64,000 nucleotides of DNA from Capniomyces stellatus (lineage: Eukaryota > Kickxellomycota > Harpellomycetes > Harpellales > Legeriomycetaceae). Below are positions 11,702 through 23,092 of this stretch, piece after piece. How positions within the stretch are numbered: position 1 is the first letter of the stretch; every line of letters starts with the position of its first letter. The notes beneath the pieces are model-generated. The model did not search any database and was not told the origin of the DNA. It worked only from the letters and a program-made list of their open reading frames with translations. Location of the stretch: the NCBI GenBank assembly GCA_001661515.1, contig LUVW01000005.1, positions 693,455 through 757,454 on the forward strand. The letters are read 5' to 3'. The position numbers and the translations under genes were made by a program.

Positions 11702-12074
11702 TATAACAAGGTTGGAATTTTGGTGCTTTGGTATTGTTCTTTATTATTATTATTATTATTGTTTCCTCGTGTTTATTATCATTTTTACTTTTTACTTTTA
11801 TTTTTAATTATTAAATATCAGCTTTTGCTCTATTCTCGATCCCATTTGATAAATTCACATTTCGCCTTGACTGCTTTGAACAATTGCCTCTTTACACAGT
11901 CAACTGTGGCTTGCCTTGTGCTTTTGTTTTATTATTTTATTAATATACTATAAATGAAAAAAAATAAACTCAACCCGGTTTATTCCAACGTTTCAAAAAG
12001 TGTCGCTCCACTTTCTTATTTGTAACTTTTCAGCTAAACTCGCTGGTTAGGCTTCGACCATCAACCGTTAGGGA
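11702..12074. other. Convergent intergenic spacer
   Basis: This is the 3' space shared by the RBM39-like gene and the light-chain gene. It has an (ATT)n run near 11740-11760 and is otherwise AT-rich with no gene. It should hold both polyadenylation regions. Confidence 0.55.
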
Positions 12075-12999
12075 TCACTCCAGGTTCTTAATCAGCTGTA
12101 CCAACTTGTTATACACAACCATCCCGTTATCATCAATAGGAACATCCCGAAACAAATTCTCGACCTATCCACATCAGTTTATCATGCTAATATATTTACA
12201 CATCTTTCCCTCACCTCCTCTCCCCCCTCCCCCCTTTCTCTCTCGCTTCAATATAAAATCATATGTTACACTATACTATTTTTGCGTACCTCTTGCTGTG
12301 ACAGCCTGTCTCCCATATGCATAAGCGCCTCTTTTAGCTCCTTCGCGTCAAGCGTTCCGTCCCCATTTTCATCAAACGCCTCAAAAGCTGCATATATGTC
12401 TGACTCTGGGTCTGTTCCATTTAAATGCTCGCCCATCATTGTTAGAAACATCGTAAAGTTTATTGGTCCTGGCGCCTCACTAATCATCGAATCTATATAC
12501 TCGTCACTTGTGTTCTGGCCTACATTAAGCATAGTATCGTCATAATTTTGCATTGTGTATATTTATCTAAAAATGTTTTCACCAGCAAACTGCCCAACTC
12601 TATTTATTCGGGCTTGCTACCATTATCTAGCGCGAGTGTCTACCACTGATATCCTACAATAACACTTACCCAGAGAATTCAGCATATCCTTCAGATCCTC
12701 TTTGTCTATAAAACCATCAGCGTCATGGTCAAAAATACTGAATGCCTCTTTGAGCTCTGTTATCTGCTTTTGGTCAAATATTGCAAACACATTCGAGTTT
12801 TGCCTTGCCGCCCGTTTTTTTCTTTGTTGCTAAACGTACACATGTTTCTGTTGTCAGTGAGTTATATATATACCTCATTCATTTACTTTTATGTTTAACA
12901 AAGCCTACTTTAAAAATAAAACTCGACAGTTCACTTTTGTATTGTTTCAACCGAAACAGCCTTGCTTTTATTCGCTTTAATAAATCTTACCATGCTCAT
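12075..12999 (-). CDS. Myosin II regulatory light chain
   Basis: Four exons on the minus strand: 12999-12991, 12829-12670, 12519-12290, 12164-12075; 162 residues. Exon 1 is only nine bases (Met-Ser-Met). The N-terminus continues [20 protein letters not shown], matching the regulatory light-chain phosphorylation region: the Ser before Asn-Val-Phe (Ser19 in animal numbering) is kept, and the preceding Thr18 position is Asn. EF-hand 1 has the loop [32 protein letters not shown] is the diagnostic central segment. A later loop, [12 protein letters not shown], has all canonical calcium ligands, whereas this loop is degenerate in animal light chains. The C-terminus is [17 protein letters not shown]. 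Expected role: binds the myosin II neck for cytokinesis. The divergent neighbour is RPA12. Confidence 0.9.
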
Positions 13000-13676
13000 T
13001 GCTGTTTGTGCTTTTGTTCTGTGCCTTTGTATTGTTATTCTGTTTGTCAATGCAGTTTGGAATCCAATTATCGGAACAGTGTTTAGCAAATGCTATATTT
13101 GTACTGTTAACTCGAACTGAATTTTCAAAAAAATAAAATAAAAAATACCCAACTAATTTCGAGAGCCTTTGTTGTGTTTACTTTAGTGATATTATTTCAA
13201 TAATAATGTTTAAAATAAATAAACACTTAATTGGCACTCACTCAACTTCAACAGTTTTATCCAATGTAAATTAGCCAAAAAATAAACGCTAAATTGCTGG
13301 TTTTTCTCGAGTTAATTTAAATTCGTTCTTTAGCATTTCATCCTCAATAACAAGTGAAACTCGTTTTTCCAAGTTGATTACCAAAGTAAAAAAAAAAACC
13401 TGCAAGCTTTTTTTTTCTATTTTATTATATAAATCGAATCGAAAAAAAAATATGAAAAAATCAATGGAAATTTAATAAATTAGAATATCTAATTCCGATT
13501 CTACGCTTTTTTTTTCTTTAAATTTTTCATACAACTTTTTTTTTACTTTTTCAGTTTTGGATTAAGACCAAGTTTATCAAATCTAAATCAACAAGACACA
13601 TTTACTTTTTTCTTCTTCTTTCCTTTCCTACAAAAAGTTCAATTAGAAGGTTTATTCCACGGAATCATCAATAAAA
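13000..13676. other. Shared promoter space of light chain and RPA12
   Basis: 677 bases between divergent starts, very AT-rich with long A and T runs. TTTACTTT occurs at 13542-13549 and again at 13601-13608, the second 69 bases before the RPA12 ATG. No gene is seen. Confidence 0.55.
13542..13608 (+). promoter_or_regulatory. Two TTTACTTT octamers upstream of RPA12
   Basis: Copies at 13542-13549 and 13601-13608 within the 140 bases before the RPA12 start codon. They belong to the recurring promoter word discussed in the findings. Function is inferred from position only. Confidence 0.35.
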
Positions 13677-14613
13677 ATGTCAAGCTCCAACACAACACAA
13701 ACTAAAACATACGGCTCTTTAATATTCTGCAGCACATGTGGGTCTTTGCTCGATAGTCCAGCGGATCAGGATATTATTATTTGCCAAGCTTGCGGAGATA
13801 CTCAGGAAGGGACAAGTAAATTTCTATATCAATTCTATTCGTTCATTTATTTATTTGGCGGTGCTCAATAATTGAATGAACACCGACTCTTATAGTGGCG
13901 GGAAAAGAGAATGGAAAAAAAAATAACAAAAAATAACAAAAAAGTAAAATGTGACCTTGTCGTTTACTTTGAATAACTCGGTCTATTTTTTTTTCTTCAA
14001 CTTTTCACTTTTCTGGACAATGATTTTGTAAAACCAAAACTAATTTCATTTTAATGAATTGGACAACAAATTAGGCTTCGAGAATATCGAGAGTGTTACT
14101 GTGACAAGACCAAATGCATTCCCATCAGTGCTAAAAAACAACCGATCCTTGGTTTTAGGAATTTCAGACGACCAAGCAGAGGATGCAACAGTAAGCGTTG
14201 TCAATTACGACATAACAAGCCCGTGAATACTATCTGTGTGCAAATATAGACTGTTCCTTTCGTATTTTACCGGATTCTTATGCGAGCAAGTTCTTGTGTG
14301 TTTATTGTTGGATTGTATAATTTATCGAGTATATGGCTAAATAGATTGAAGAATTGTGCACCAAGTGTGGAAATAACCAGATGACATTCTATACGATGCA
14401 AATGAGATCCGCTGATGAAGGCCAGACAGTCTTTTATAAATGCACCAAGTGCGGGTAAAGTTGAAGCGCCACATTTATTTTTACCAACCCTATTGCTTTT
14501 AGTTTGTATTCTTTTAGCTTGGCTGCAATTTTCGGTTGTGTCGATACTAAAAAATCAAAACGTGTGTTATTATTTATACTTTCCATAGATACCAATACCG
14601 TGTTAATAACTAG
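13677..14613 (+). CDS. RPA12: RNA polymerase I subunit RPA12 (A12.2)
   Basis: Four exons: 13677-13815, 14075-14190, 14345-14454, 14589-14613; 129 residues, close to the usual length of about 125. The N-terminal zinc ribbon has FCSTCGSLL and ICQACGD (two CxxC pairs). The C-terminal TFIIS-like zinc ribbon has LCTKCGNNQ and KCTKCGYQYRVNN, with the acidic hairpin RSADEGQT between them. In RNA polymerase I this Asp-Glu pair supports transcript cleavage and proofreading in the nucleolus. The final exon is only 25 bases and supplies the last eight residues, which end in the family-typical NN. Splice phases agree throughout. Assignment is firm. Confidence 0.93.
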
Positions 14614-15020
14614 ACCCACGAGCCTGACCGTTTATTAACTTTTTAGAACCATTTTATCACTATTATTATTATTATTATTATTATTATTATCACTGTTTAT
14701 CCCTAGCCTAGCTCACTTCCTTTAGTTTTTGGCCTTATCGAGACAGTTTGCTGGCCACGTATATCCATTATATTCAAGTTATGTTTCCTTAATAGAGTTA
14801 CACTTTGTATACTTGTACAAAAGAAATATTTGTCCTGTTGCAGGCTTAATCAAATTGAGAGCGGTTAAAATGTTTAAAAGATCATATTAGAGCAGCGTGT
14901 AAAAAGTCTATACGTCCAACCAGCATTCGAGCCAATCAACCATTTGTAAATATGCAGATATATAGATGTAAATATAACAGCAGTAGCAGACGCTTTTAGC
15001 CATTTACAAGCTAGGCTTGT
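14614..15020. other. Convergent spacer with an (ATT)n microsatellite
   Basis: The shared 3' space of RPA12 and the CCA-adding enzyme gene. It contains a trinucleotide ATT run at about 14662-14690. No gene is seen. Confidence 0.6.
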
Positions 15021-17323
15021 TTATGGAGACTTGACTTTAAGTATAAATTCTTTGCACTCTTCAGCAGTTCCACTAGGGTGTTCAAGCTGCCAAACCATGA
15101 CCTTATCAAGAATAGGTCTGAGCAATGGCCCTGGCTTTATGTTGAGCAGCTTTGAAATCGTTTTACCATCCAGGATATACTTCATTTTGTGGACCTGCTG
15201 CAATTCTAGTTTGTAGACCGCATCGATCAAGAACTCGTAATCATCAACCGCTTGCTCAAATGTTTTTTCTGAGATCGAATCAACTGCCGCACTAAACAAA
15301 AACGCAGTTTTCCATATTGGCCCAATCTCTCTGATCAATGTGCCAAGAGTTACTCGGGTGTGGGGACTTGTTACCAGCGGTTTGCTGCTAGCCATCTTGC
15401 TAATTTGGTCAATAAACCTGAATAGTATCGACGAGTTTTCGTTATCGTGGTTACCAAGCTTTAGGCTTTCTCTTATAACGAGTGACGAAGCAAAATACGT
15501 TTTGTTGGATTTCTCAAACATGCACGGATAAAATGGGTACAGATAGCTTGATAAATACAAGATTCTCAGCTGTGAAGCGTCAAAGTCGCACTTTCCAGTT
15601 AGCCTTTCTAGCTCGAGTAGCCTTTTTATGTTTCTTGAAAGCTGAACAGAAAGCGCCGAGTCCTGTGGCTTTCTATCTATGTTCTCTGGCGTTTCAAATA
15701 CTGTAAAATACCATCCGTGTGACTGGATCAGATCAATTGCACTTACTTGGTTCTTATCATCCAAAATCTTGGAGATCTCGTCTCCAACTCGCTCCTTGCT
15801 TATCTTTGCTTTAAAATCGTCCCTAATGTCCTCGCATTTTAGCGCCAGCTCGATCTCCTTTACAAGCTTAAACCCAAAGCGACTGGCAAAACGGATCACT
15901 CTCAGTACACGGAGCGGATCATCGCTGAATGTCTCAAACGGACTAATAGGCGTTCTTATTATCCCCTTTTCCAGATCTTTTAGCCCCTACAACAACACCA
16001 ATACACTCGCAAGTTTATTTTGCTGTTTTTAAAGCAAACCAAGGCAAATAAAGCTGGGTTAACCACGCCAAAGGGTTTTACTCCTAAAGTGAATGTATAT
16101 TTAATAAGTGGCTGTTACATTTTCAGTAAAGTCCTCGACCATTTTAGTGGAAATGTTGTAGAACAAACTATTGATAGTAATGTCTCTTCGTAAAGCGTCC
16201 TCAAGCGGTGTTCCAAACTCCTATTTGTAAATAAATCACCCGAATTCGCTTTATCTGCTTTTAAAAGCTTTTTTTTTTTTGGCCCTTTGCCTCAATTCGG
16301 AGAATAAAAACACCAAGCAGTGATGGATAGGAGAAAAAGTGTCACCGTTTTGTTGGTTCGTTGCTTACCATTTTATCAGGTATCCTACTATTGTCGTTAT
16401 ACGTCTCGCTACGCAGGTTTACAAAATCTATCTGTTGGCCTAGTATAGCTGTTGTTGCTGTTTCTAAATGCTTGGAGCGATCTGGGTTTTGCTGGATCTT
16501 TGCAACCGATTTTGTTTCTTGTCCATTTGCCAAGAGATATTCGTTGACAAACTTTGCCATTTCAAATCCTGACAAAAAGTCTATGGCAATGTCGATGTCA
16601 TGCGACTCCTTGCCCAAGAGCTATTGTTAGCAACCAACAGAACCGTTTAATAAACGCTTACAGCTAGACAGAGATTGTGACTCTCTTAAAACAATAACAA
16701 TAAGCATTTAATCCAGCACATCCAACGTCAGCAGCTAGCAGACCTGGTTGCAAGCTGAATCAAATCAAATCTAGTTGAATTATAATCAATAAATCTAAAT
16801 ATAAAAATAAAAACAAAAACAAACAAAAACAAACAAATACCTTGTCTCTAACCCAGCCTCCTGCGAATCGAAGCTGGACATGGGGTACACTTGGATGTTC
16901 GGTCTTCATATACTCGGTAACCTTTATCAACAGATCGCATATTCTCTCTTCGTTCTCAGTGAGTTTTACTTTAAACTCCTTTTGTATAACCATGTCTCCC
17001 TTTTCACTACTAGTCTCTGAGCCTACGTCTACTTTGGTTACTTTGGATTTACTGTCGATATCACTGATTCCGCTACTCGATTTTCGTTTGTGAAGCCTTG
17101 CAGTCTCGGTACTGTCTATAATAACTGACTTGTTGTCTATAATGCGTGGCTTGTTGTCTAAGCTTTTTACTTGATCAGATTTACTCATGTAGGGTTTTGC
17201 GAGTATTCTTTTTCGACAATGAGTATTTTTCAAAATTGATTGCTGAGCTGCTAGAAGTATATTCTGGAGCTGTGTCTTGTATGAGAACCTAATCGAGTTT
17301 AGCAGTCTTGTAGAAACTATCAT
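15021..17323 (-). CDS. CCA1: CCA tRNA nucleotidyltransferase
   Basis: Four exons: 17323-16841, 16620-16369, 16220-16119, 15986-15021; 600 residues. The enzyme adds or repairs the CCA end of tRNAs. The class II head domain shows GGWVRDK (residues 155-161) followed by HDIDIAI, whose two acidic residues bind the catalytic metals. RRDITINSLFYN follows at about 256. The nucleotide-recognition region is DPLRVLRVIRFASRFGF at about 300, and ERVGDEI follows. The first 45 residues are basic, hydroxylated and almost free of acids, like a mitochondrial presequence. A second in-frame Met46 (MSKSDQ) starts what would be a cytosolic or nuclear form, as in yeast CCA1. Residues about 47-115 are a poorly conserved, Ser/Lys-rich linker. 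Exon joins are all phase 0. Confidence 0.93.
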
Positions 17324-17888
17324 AAACAGGGTTGTTTTATTTCGTGTTGTTTTGTTTTGTGTAGAATTACTTTGTTTTGCTTTATACGCTGAAAAGGTAC
17401 AAGTTTAGGCTATTTGAAAATTCTTGTGTTTAATATATTTTTGCCATTAATTTCAAAAAAAATGGTAATTGTGATATTCGCTTATAATTAAGCTTTTAGG
17501 TTAAAATTTTTTTTTTTGGCGATCGCTATTGTTTTTACTAGAGAAATAGCAGGCTGGTTTTTCAACTTTTAGGTTAGAAATAAACAAAATGAGAATAATT
17601 ATATCTGGTTATGCACATTTCTCAAGTAAGCCGAATATGCCAGGTACTCTCTTGTGTTTGCAGGGGGTCGTGCCATAGATTACTGCTACACTAGTGTTTA
17701 CTTCAGAGATACCTGCCCAACCTTTTAAATGCGAGGGCTCTTGAGCCGTTACACAAGGATTGGCAGAAATGTTAGGATTAATTTTGAGATATGCAAGGAT
17801 ACTCGCAAGAAAATTTTAAAAAAATGAGTTAGTGCGCGCAACAATGCTTGTAAAACAACTCGAAAAGTGCGTCAAAAGATGCAAAAAA
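17324..17888. other. Intergenic region upstream of the CCA gene
   Basis: Promoter side of the CCA enzyme gene, reaching the tRNA. AT-rich with short homopolymers; no gene seen apart from the A6 run that serves the tRNA terminator. Confidence 0.5.
17883..17888 (-). terminator. Pol III T-run terminator for tRNA-Pro
   Basis: Six T residues on the minus strand start directly after the tRNA 3' end, as expected for RNA polymerase III termination. Confidence 0.7.
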
Positions 17889-17960
17889 GGGCTTGACCGG
17901 GGATTGAACCCGGGGCCTCTCGCACCCAAAGCGAGAATCATACCACTAGACCATCAAGCC
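17889..17960 (-). tRNA. tRNA-Pro (anticodon TGG)
   Basis: A 72-base minus-strand gene. GGCTTGA at the 5' end pairs with TCAAGCC at the 3' end. The anticodon arm CTCGC-TTTGGGT-GCGAG places TGG as the anticodon, for Pro. The T-arm CCGGG-TTCAATC-CCCGG is intact and contains the B box; the A box TGGTCTAGTGG is present in the D-arm. There is no intron, and CCA is not encoded, as expected. It lies between the divergent CCA enzyme and ARP8 genes. Confidence 0.95.
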
Positions 17961-18722
17961 GATTAAAAGTTTTTTACATTCTTGTAGTTTGTTTTTAAAG
18001 AAAATTACTGCATCTGGATAACCGTTTTGTTAATGTTTTGCTTTGAGGGTTTAATTATGGTGTATAATCTGCGTACCAAGATAGAACGAATTCAATAACG
18101 TGGCACTAGTTAGGCATACCGCCTACTAAGTATTTCAATTAAAAGTTAGCCAAATTTTAAAATAATCCATAACTTTTGATGTTGCAATAAAAAAGTGGTG
18201 AAATGATACAAGGTTGAGAATTGAAGTGTTTGATTGACTTTAACAATGCGAAAAGCACGTATTTTAAAATAAAGACTAGTAAATTGTGGATGAGTGGCCG
18301 AAAAGTTGTTGAAAGCTAGAAAATGATGGGAAAAGGTAGTTTAATTTACTTGTTTTTTTTTCTTGCTTGCTTTGTTTTTTTTGTTTTGTTTTGCTTTGAG
18401 AAATGAAAAATAAATGGAAAACGAATGTTTTGCTCAAAAATTCAAGTTTTAAAATAACCATTTAATAAAGGAAGGAAAAGGAATAACATTTGAATTTTAA
18501 AAGTTGAAAAAGCAAAGGTAATCAAACAGAGATAGTGAGATCGGAATATACTTTGAATAAACAGACGAAATAGTTGTAAAAGTAAACAAGTAAAAGGAAA
18601 TAAGAAGGGGTTGTTAATTTACACTGCCATAGAAAAAGGAGGGATATATAATTTAAAGTAATTAAAAGAAAAAAAAAGTCTAGAAAAACAAGGGACAGGG
18701 TGTTAGGAACGAAAGAGGATAA
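17961..18722. other. Intergenic region, ARP8 promoter
   Basis: AT-rich, no gene. The last 150 bases hold AAAGTAAA-type words (about 18579-18597) and TATATAAT (18645-18652), about 75 bases before the ARP8 start codon. Confidence 0.5.
18645..18652 (+). promoter_or_regulatory. Putative TATA element of ARP8
   Basis: TATATAAT lies 71 bases before the ATG at 18723. In such AT-rich DNA this match is weak evidence by itself. Confidence 0.3.
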
Positions 18723-21700
18723 ATGTCGTCGATTTCAGCAGGAGCGAAGCGAAAGTACGATTGGCTGCCAGACAGCGCGCCAGGTGCAACTAGCTATAGC
18801 GCCACATCCGAGGCTAACAATGCAAGTGGTGGCGATAAATCGAATCTCACGACAGGTGTGAATAAGCCTACAGCGAGTACGCCTGACAGAAAGAAGGCCG
18901 AGAAGACGGATCGGGTCAAAAATGCAAAAGATAGCAAAGAGGCAAAGGCGGGATCGGACAAGGAAGGAAATGAGGTTGCAGTTGAGGAGCTAGGCAGGAA
19001 TGTAAAAACAAATAAAGAAAATGAGATTGGGAACCAAGACGGCACAAAAGATATGAAAAGTGCGCAAAAGGGGACTTTAAAAACTGGTGGGAAAGGAAAG
19101 ACGACAAAGCAGCAAGAAACCCCAGATGAATCAGCAGGAAACAGCAAGGCACTAAATGCAAGCAACTTAGCGAAAATGGGAAGAGTAGGCGATAGGGGGA
19201 TGGTTGGAGAGGAGTCAGCAGACGTGTATACAGGGCAGCTTAGTGGTGATACTTTAGGAGACCAGAGACAAAAGGAAAAAAGGGGGAATCCAACCAACAG
19301 AGCGATGAAGACGGAAGAGGGAGCAAATAAAAATGGGATAAAGATGCAAGGCAGTAACAAGGCTGAGGGCGGGGAGGCCAGATCCGATGTGGGAAATAAT
19401 GTTTCTGGCGAGAGGCTATTTGGGGGTAGAAACACAGGGTATAAAGACAGAGTTGACGAGCTGGTTAGGGAAAAAATCATGAGTAAATTCAACCCGCAGT
19501 ACAAGAGCGATAGGGTGGCGGCAGTTTTGGGCGGGAATGATGGGAAGCTTCAAAGTCCTACATCAGGGATAAAGACAAGTTCCAGCGGAGTGAGCATTGC
19601 ACAGGGTGAAAATAATGTTGAGAAAGCAAAGACGCCAAGGTCGGTTGGACAAACTGAGAATCAGAGGCAAGAAAAGCACACTGGCAGTAGTATAAGAAAA
19701 GTGCTGGACTTTGAAGAGGTGATGACACCAGGAACAGAGTCATCAGAGACGACAGAATCGGGTTTGATGGAGGAAAACAGCGTGGAGCCTAATGGAGAAA
19801 AAGCCGGAGCACAGCAAAAAGGGAACGAGCAGAAGCAGAGCTCGGACAGGCCACGCAAGAGCTTCAAGGTGCGGGTTCCAAACCTGACACCAATACCGCC
19901 ACTGAATCTTAGGAACGCAGTATCTACATTTGGGCGAAATTCACGCAGAGAGACAGTGCTGAATGGACATAGTAATAAGGTAAGTACAGATGGTTGATGT
20001 TTGAAGATTGAAATTGATTGGTTAATTGGCTGTGTTGTGCGTGTGCGTGTGCTACGTGTTTTTGGCTAAACAGAGGGTGTTTTTATATGTATTTTTGCAA
20101 ATGCATGGTAGTTGGGAAGAATAGATAGTGGGGATAATGTGATAGTGATACACCCCGGGTCTAGATGGCTTAGAATAGGACTGGCTAGCGATCCTATACC
20201 GCACGAGATCCCCCATATTGTTGCGCGTAGGATAAAAAAGGAGCAGGTCAAAGCAGAGTCAAGTGAGAATGTGGAAGACGATGAAAAAGAAGTAAAGAAA
20301 GAAAAGGAAGATGGTGATGGTGACGGTGATAGGGGTAAAAGTAATGGAAAAGGCAAGAGTAAGAATAAGAGTAAGAGTAAGAATAAAAGCAATGATGGAT
20401 TGGATATTGAAAGCGAAAAGAATGATGGTTTAGATACACACAGCGAAAGTGGGTCAGATAGCGATAAAGAGGTAAATATACAGTACAGTATTTCTCGAAA
20501 CGTGTTAGATTGAGCAAGAATGGTTCAAAAAACTGATGTGAAACTCTGTTGATGATTTATGTTTTAATTTAAAAAAATAATACGTGCGCGCGAAAAATAA
20601 AATAAAATAAAATAAAATAAAATAAAATAAAATAAAATTGTAAACAAATGGGCAATAGAAAAGCATTGTCGAGTTGATTGACTTTTTGTCAGAGGAGCTG
20701 AAGAGAAGCCAGCGGGAGTCCAAGCGCAAGCCAGTTCCTAATGCGTTGGCGCAGGTGCTGTCGTATAACAAATCAGTTACACCTGAAATAATCCACGAGC
20801 ACAACGACCCGTACAGGATAGAGTGGATTAACCCGGACCTGGAAAGCAACAGCATGAAGAAAGGCCGCAAGAAGGATGTTTATTACGGGGAAGAAGTGTA
20901 TAGGCTGGTTAATGCCAACGAGTTTGAAATCAAAATGCCATTTAGCAGAGGGATATTCAATGTGGTTGATTACATTGGCCTAGAGGACGTTTTGGGCGAC
21001 ATTCAGGAGCTGTGGACCTATGCGATTCAGGACATTATGAAGATCAGTGCTAGAGACCTGAAGAATTACTATGCTGTATTGGTGATCCCTGACTTGTACA
21101 CAAAGAGTCATGTTGAGTCTTTGATGAGGCTGCTGCTCAAGTACATGGGCTTTGGCGCTCTTGCAGTTCACCAGAGCTCTGTTCTCGTTACTTTTGGTGC
21201 TGGTATATCCAATGCCTGTATTGTTGATGTCGGGGCTCAAAAGACATCGATATCTTGTGTTGAGGATGGATACTGTTTACCTGATACAAGGTTGGTTGTT
21301 TCTATATTCATATTGATGCTCTTGATTTTTAATTTTCCATCTCTTTATCTGCTACGAAAAAAAAGAAAAAAAATTGCCCTACGCACGTTATATTTAACCA
21401 ACCCATTTGTATGTGTGATTGTTTTAGGGTGGATGTAAAGTATGGAGGCGATGATATTACCAGATTTTTGAATGACTTGTTTGTACGAAGTCTGTTTCCT
21501 TACCGCGAGCTTGACTTGGCCAAGGCTTATGACTGGAATTTGGTCAATGGCCTAAAAGAAAAGTGCATTACTCTTAATCTTTCTGATGTCAGCACTCGAG
21601 TTTATGATTTTTTTGTTCGCCAGCCAAACCATCCAACCAAAAAGTACATGTTTAAGGTGTACGATGAAATGTACTTTGCGCCATGGGTAAATAATTCCAG

Positions 21701-22751
21701 CTAGTTAATGACATATTAATTATATTACTATTACTATTACTATTACTATTACTATTACTATTACTATTACTATTACTATTACTATTATTATTATTATTAC
21801 TATTGCCAAACTCAAAATCAATTTACGCATAATTGGAAATAGTGTCTGTTCTATCCCGATCTCGTAAACGCCTTTTCCGACTTGCCAAACTGGAAGAACT
21901 CATTTGCTAATTTTCCAACTTGGTACATTTATGATGAGTCACTGCAATCTAGTGGCGAGGCTCTTGCTGCCTGCCAGTTTGGGAAACTCCCATCTACAGA
22001 GGTGTTGGTCTCAGTAAACTCTGCAATTGGTCCAGCTGTGGTTCTAACTGGTGAAAATACCGAGTCAACAGAGCAAGAGTCATCAGAAAAGCCAGCAAAA
22101 CCTGCCCAGCCTTCAAACAGCGCCAAGCCATCCTCAAAAGCAAGTGAAAACAGCGAGACAGCCTCTGTTACGCCCGTCGAAACCAGTTTCAGCGCTACTG
22201 ACCTTTTGGCACTCAACGGTTCATCAATCCCAAACACCCCAAGCGCTTCAAAAACACCAACCAACCCTCAAGCCCCTGCTGTACCAACATTGCCCCAGGC
22301 TCCCGAGCTGCCTGTATCAACGCGAGTGTATGACTCGGAGGCTGTAAACAGATTGCTTCCATTGGACGAAGCTATAACCCACTCAATAGCCCATGCAGGG
22401 TCGTTCGATCGGGTTAAGCGATACTACTCGTCAATCATCATCGTTGGCGGTGGCATCTCCTACATCCCATTTATCAGCGAGCATTTGCAGAACAAGCTCT
22501 ACACCACTGCAAATACCTTTTACGCGTCAATCAACAAAGACGACGGTTTAGAAAAGGCCGAGAAAATCGAAAAAATCGAGAAAATCGAAATGATTCCTTC
22601 CCCAAGAGATTTGGACCCAAAGGTTTTGGCTTGGAAGGGCGGTGCTGTGTTCAGCAGACTCGACATCACCTCGGAGCTGTGGATCACTAGTGAAGAATGG
22701 AACCACGTCGGAATCAGACTCTTGAGAGACCGAACTTTGTTCCAGTGGTAG
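18723..22751 (+). CDS. ARP8: Actin-related protein 8 (INO80 complex)
   Basis: Five exons: 18723-19979, 20112-20471, 20659-21290, 21428-21686, 21843-22751; 1138 residues, longer than yeast Arp8 (about 880). The first 400 residues are polar and disordered-looking. The ARP8 signature VIVIHPGSRWLRIGLASDPI starts exon 2 and leads to PHEIPHIVARRIKKEQ. A Lys/Glu/Asp-rich insert closes exon 2. HNDPYRIEWINPDL is the next diagnostic block. The actin fold continues with VLVIPDLY, ACIVDVGAQKTSISCVEDG (phosphate-binding loop region), YGGDDITRFL and the late adenosine-type motif IIIVGGGISYIPFI. A Ser/Ala/Pro-rich insert of about 110 residues (about 860-970) sits within the fold. ARP8 acts in the nucleus, helping INO80 bind extranucleosomal DNA. 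Two introns carry microsatellites. Assignment is firm. Confidence 0.93.
20592..20637. repeat. (AAAAT)n microsatellite in ARP8 intron 2
   Basis: About nine tandem copies of a five-base AAAAT unit in the intron between exons 2 and 3. Confidence 0.9.
21724..21804. repeat. (ATTACT)n microsatellite in ARP8 intron 4
   Basis: A long uninterrupted run of the six-base unit ATTACT, decaying to ATT at the right end. It fills about half of the 156-base intron 4. Confidence 0.92.
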
Positions 22752-23092
22752 CCTTTTTTTTCATCATTTTTTTTGACTGTTACATGTTATTTTATGTCCA
22801 ACTATTTTCCTTTTACTCTTGAAATTCCACCCTTCTTTTCTTTTTTTTTTACTTTCATCTTGTTTATACTTTTATTTCATACAGCCATCTACTATCTTGA
22901 CCATAATATCGTCTTATACACTAAACTTTCGGTCATCTTTTCTTACTGATTACATATCACTCACCTTAAACACTCCACACTTGTGCTGTTCTTCATTATG
23001 CTTTTGGTTTGAATGCTTAAATGGGTGTACTTGTGTGCGGTGCGTTTTGCTAACATGTGTCGCGTTGTGCTATATTCCACTTTTTTTAAATG
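22752..23092. other. Convergent spacer ARP8 / LYR gene
   Basis: 341 bases of pyrimidine-rich sequence holding both 3' ends. No gene is seen. Confidence 0.55.

Noticed and set aside
18794..19504. Minus-strand frame of about 236 codons opposite ARP8 exon 1
   Set aside because: Antisense of a Lys/Gly/Glu/Asn-rich disordered region; Ser/Phe/Pro/Leu composition typical of such shadows.
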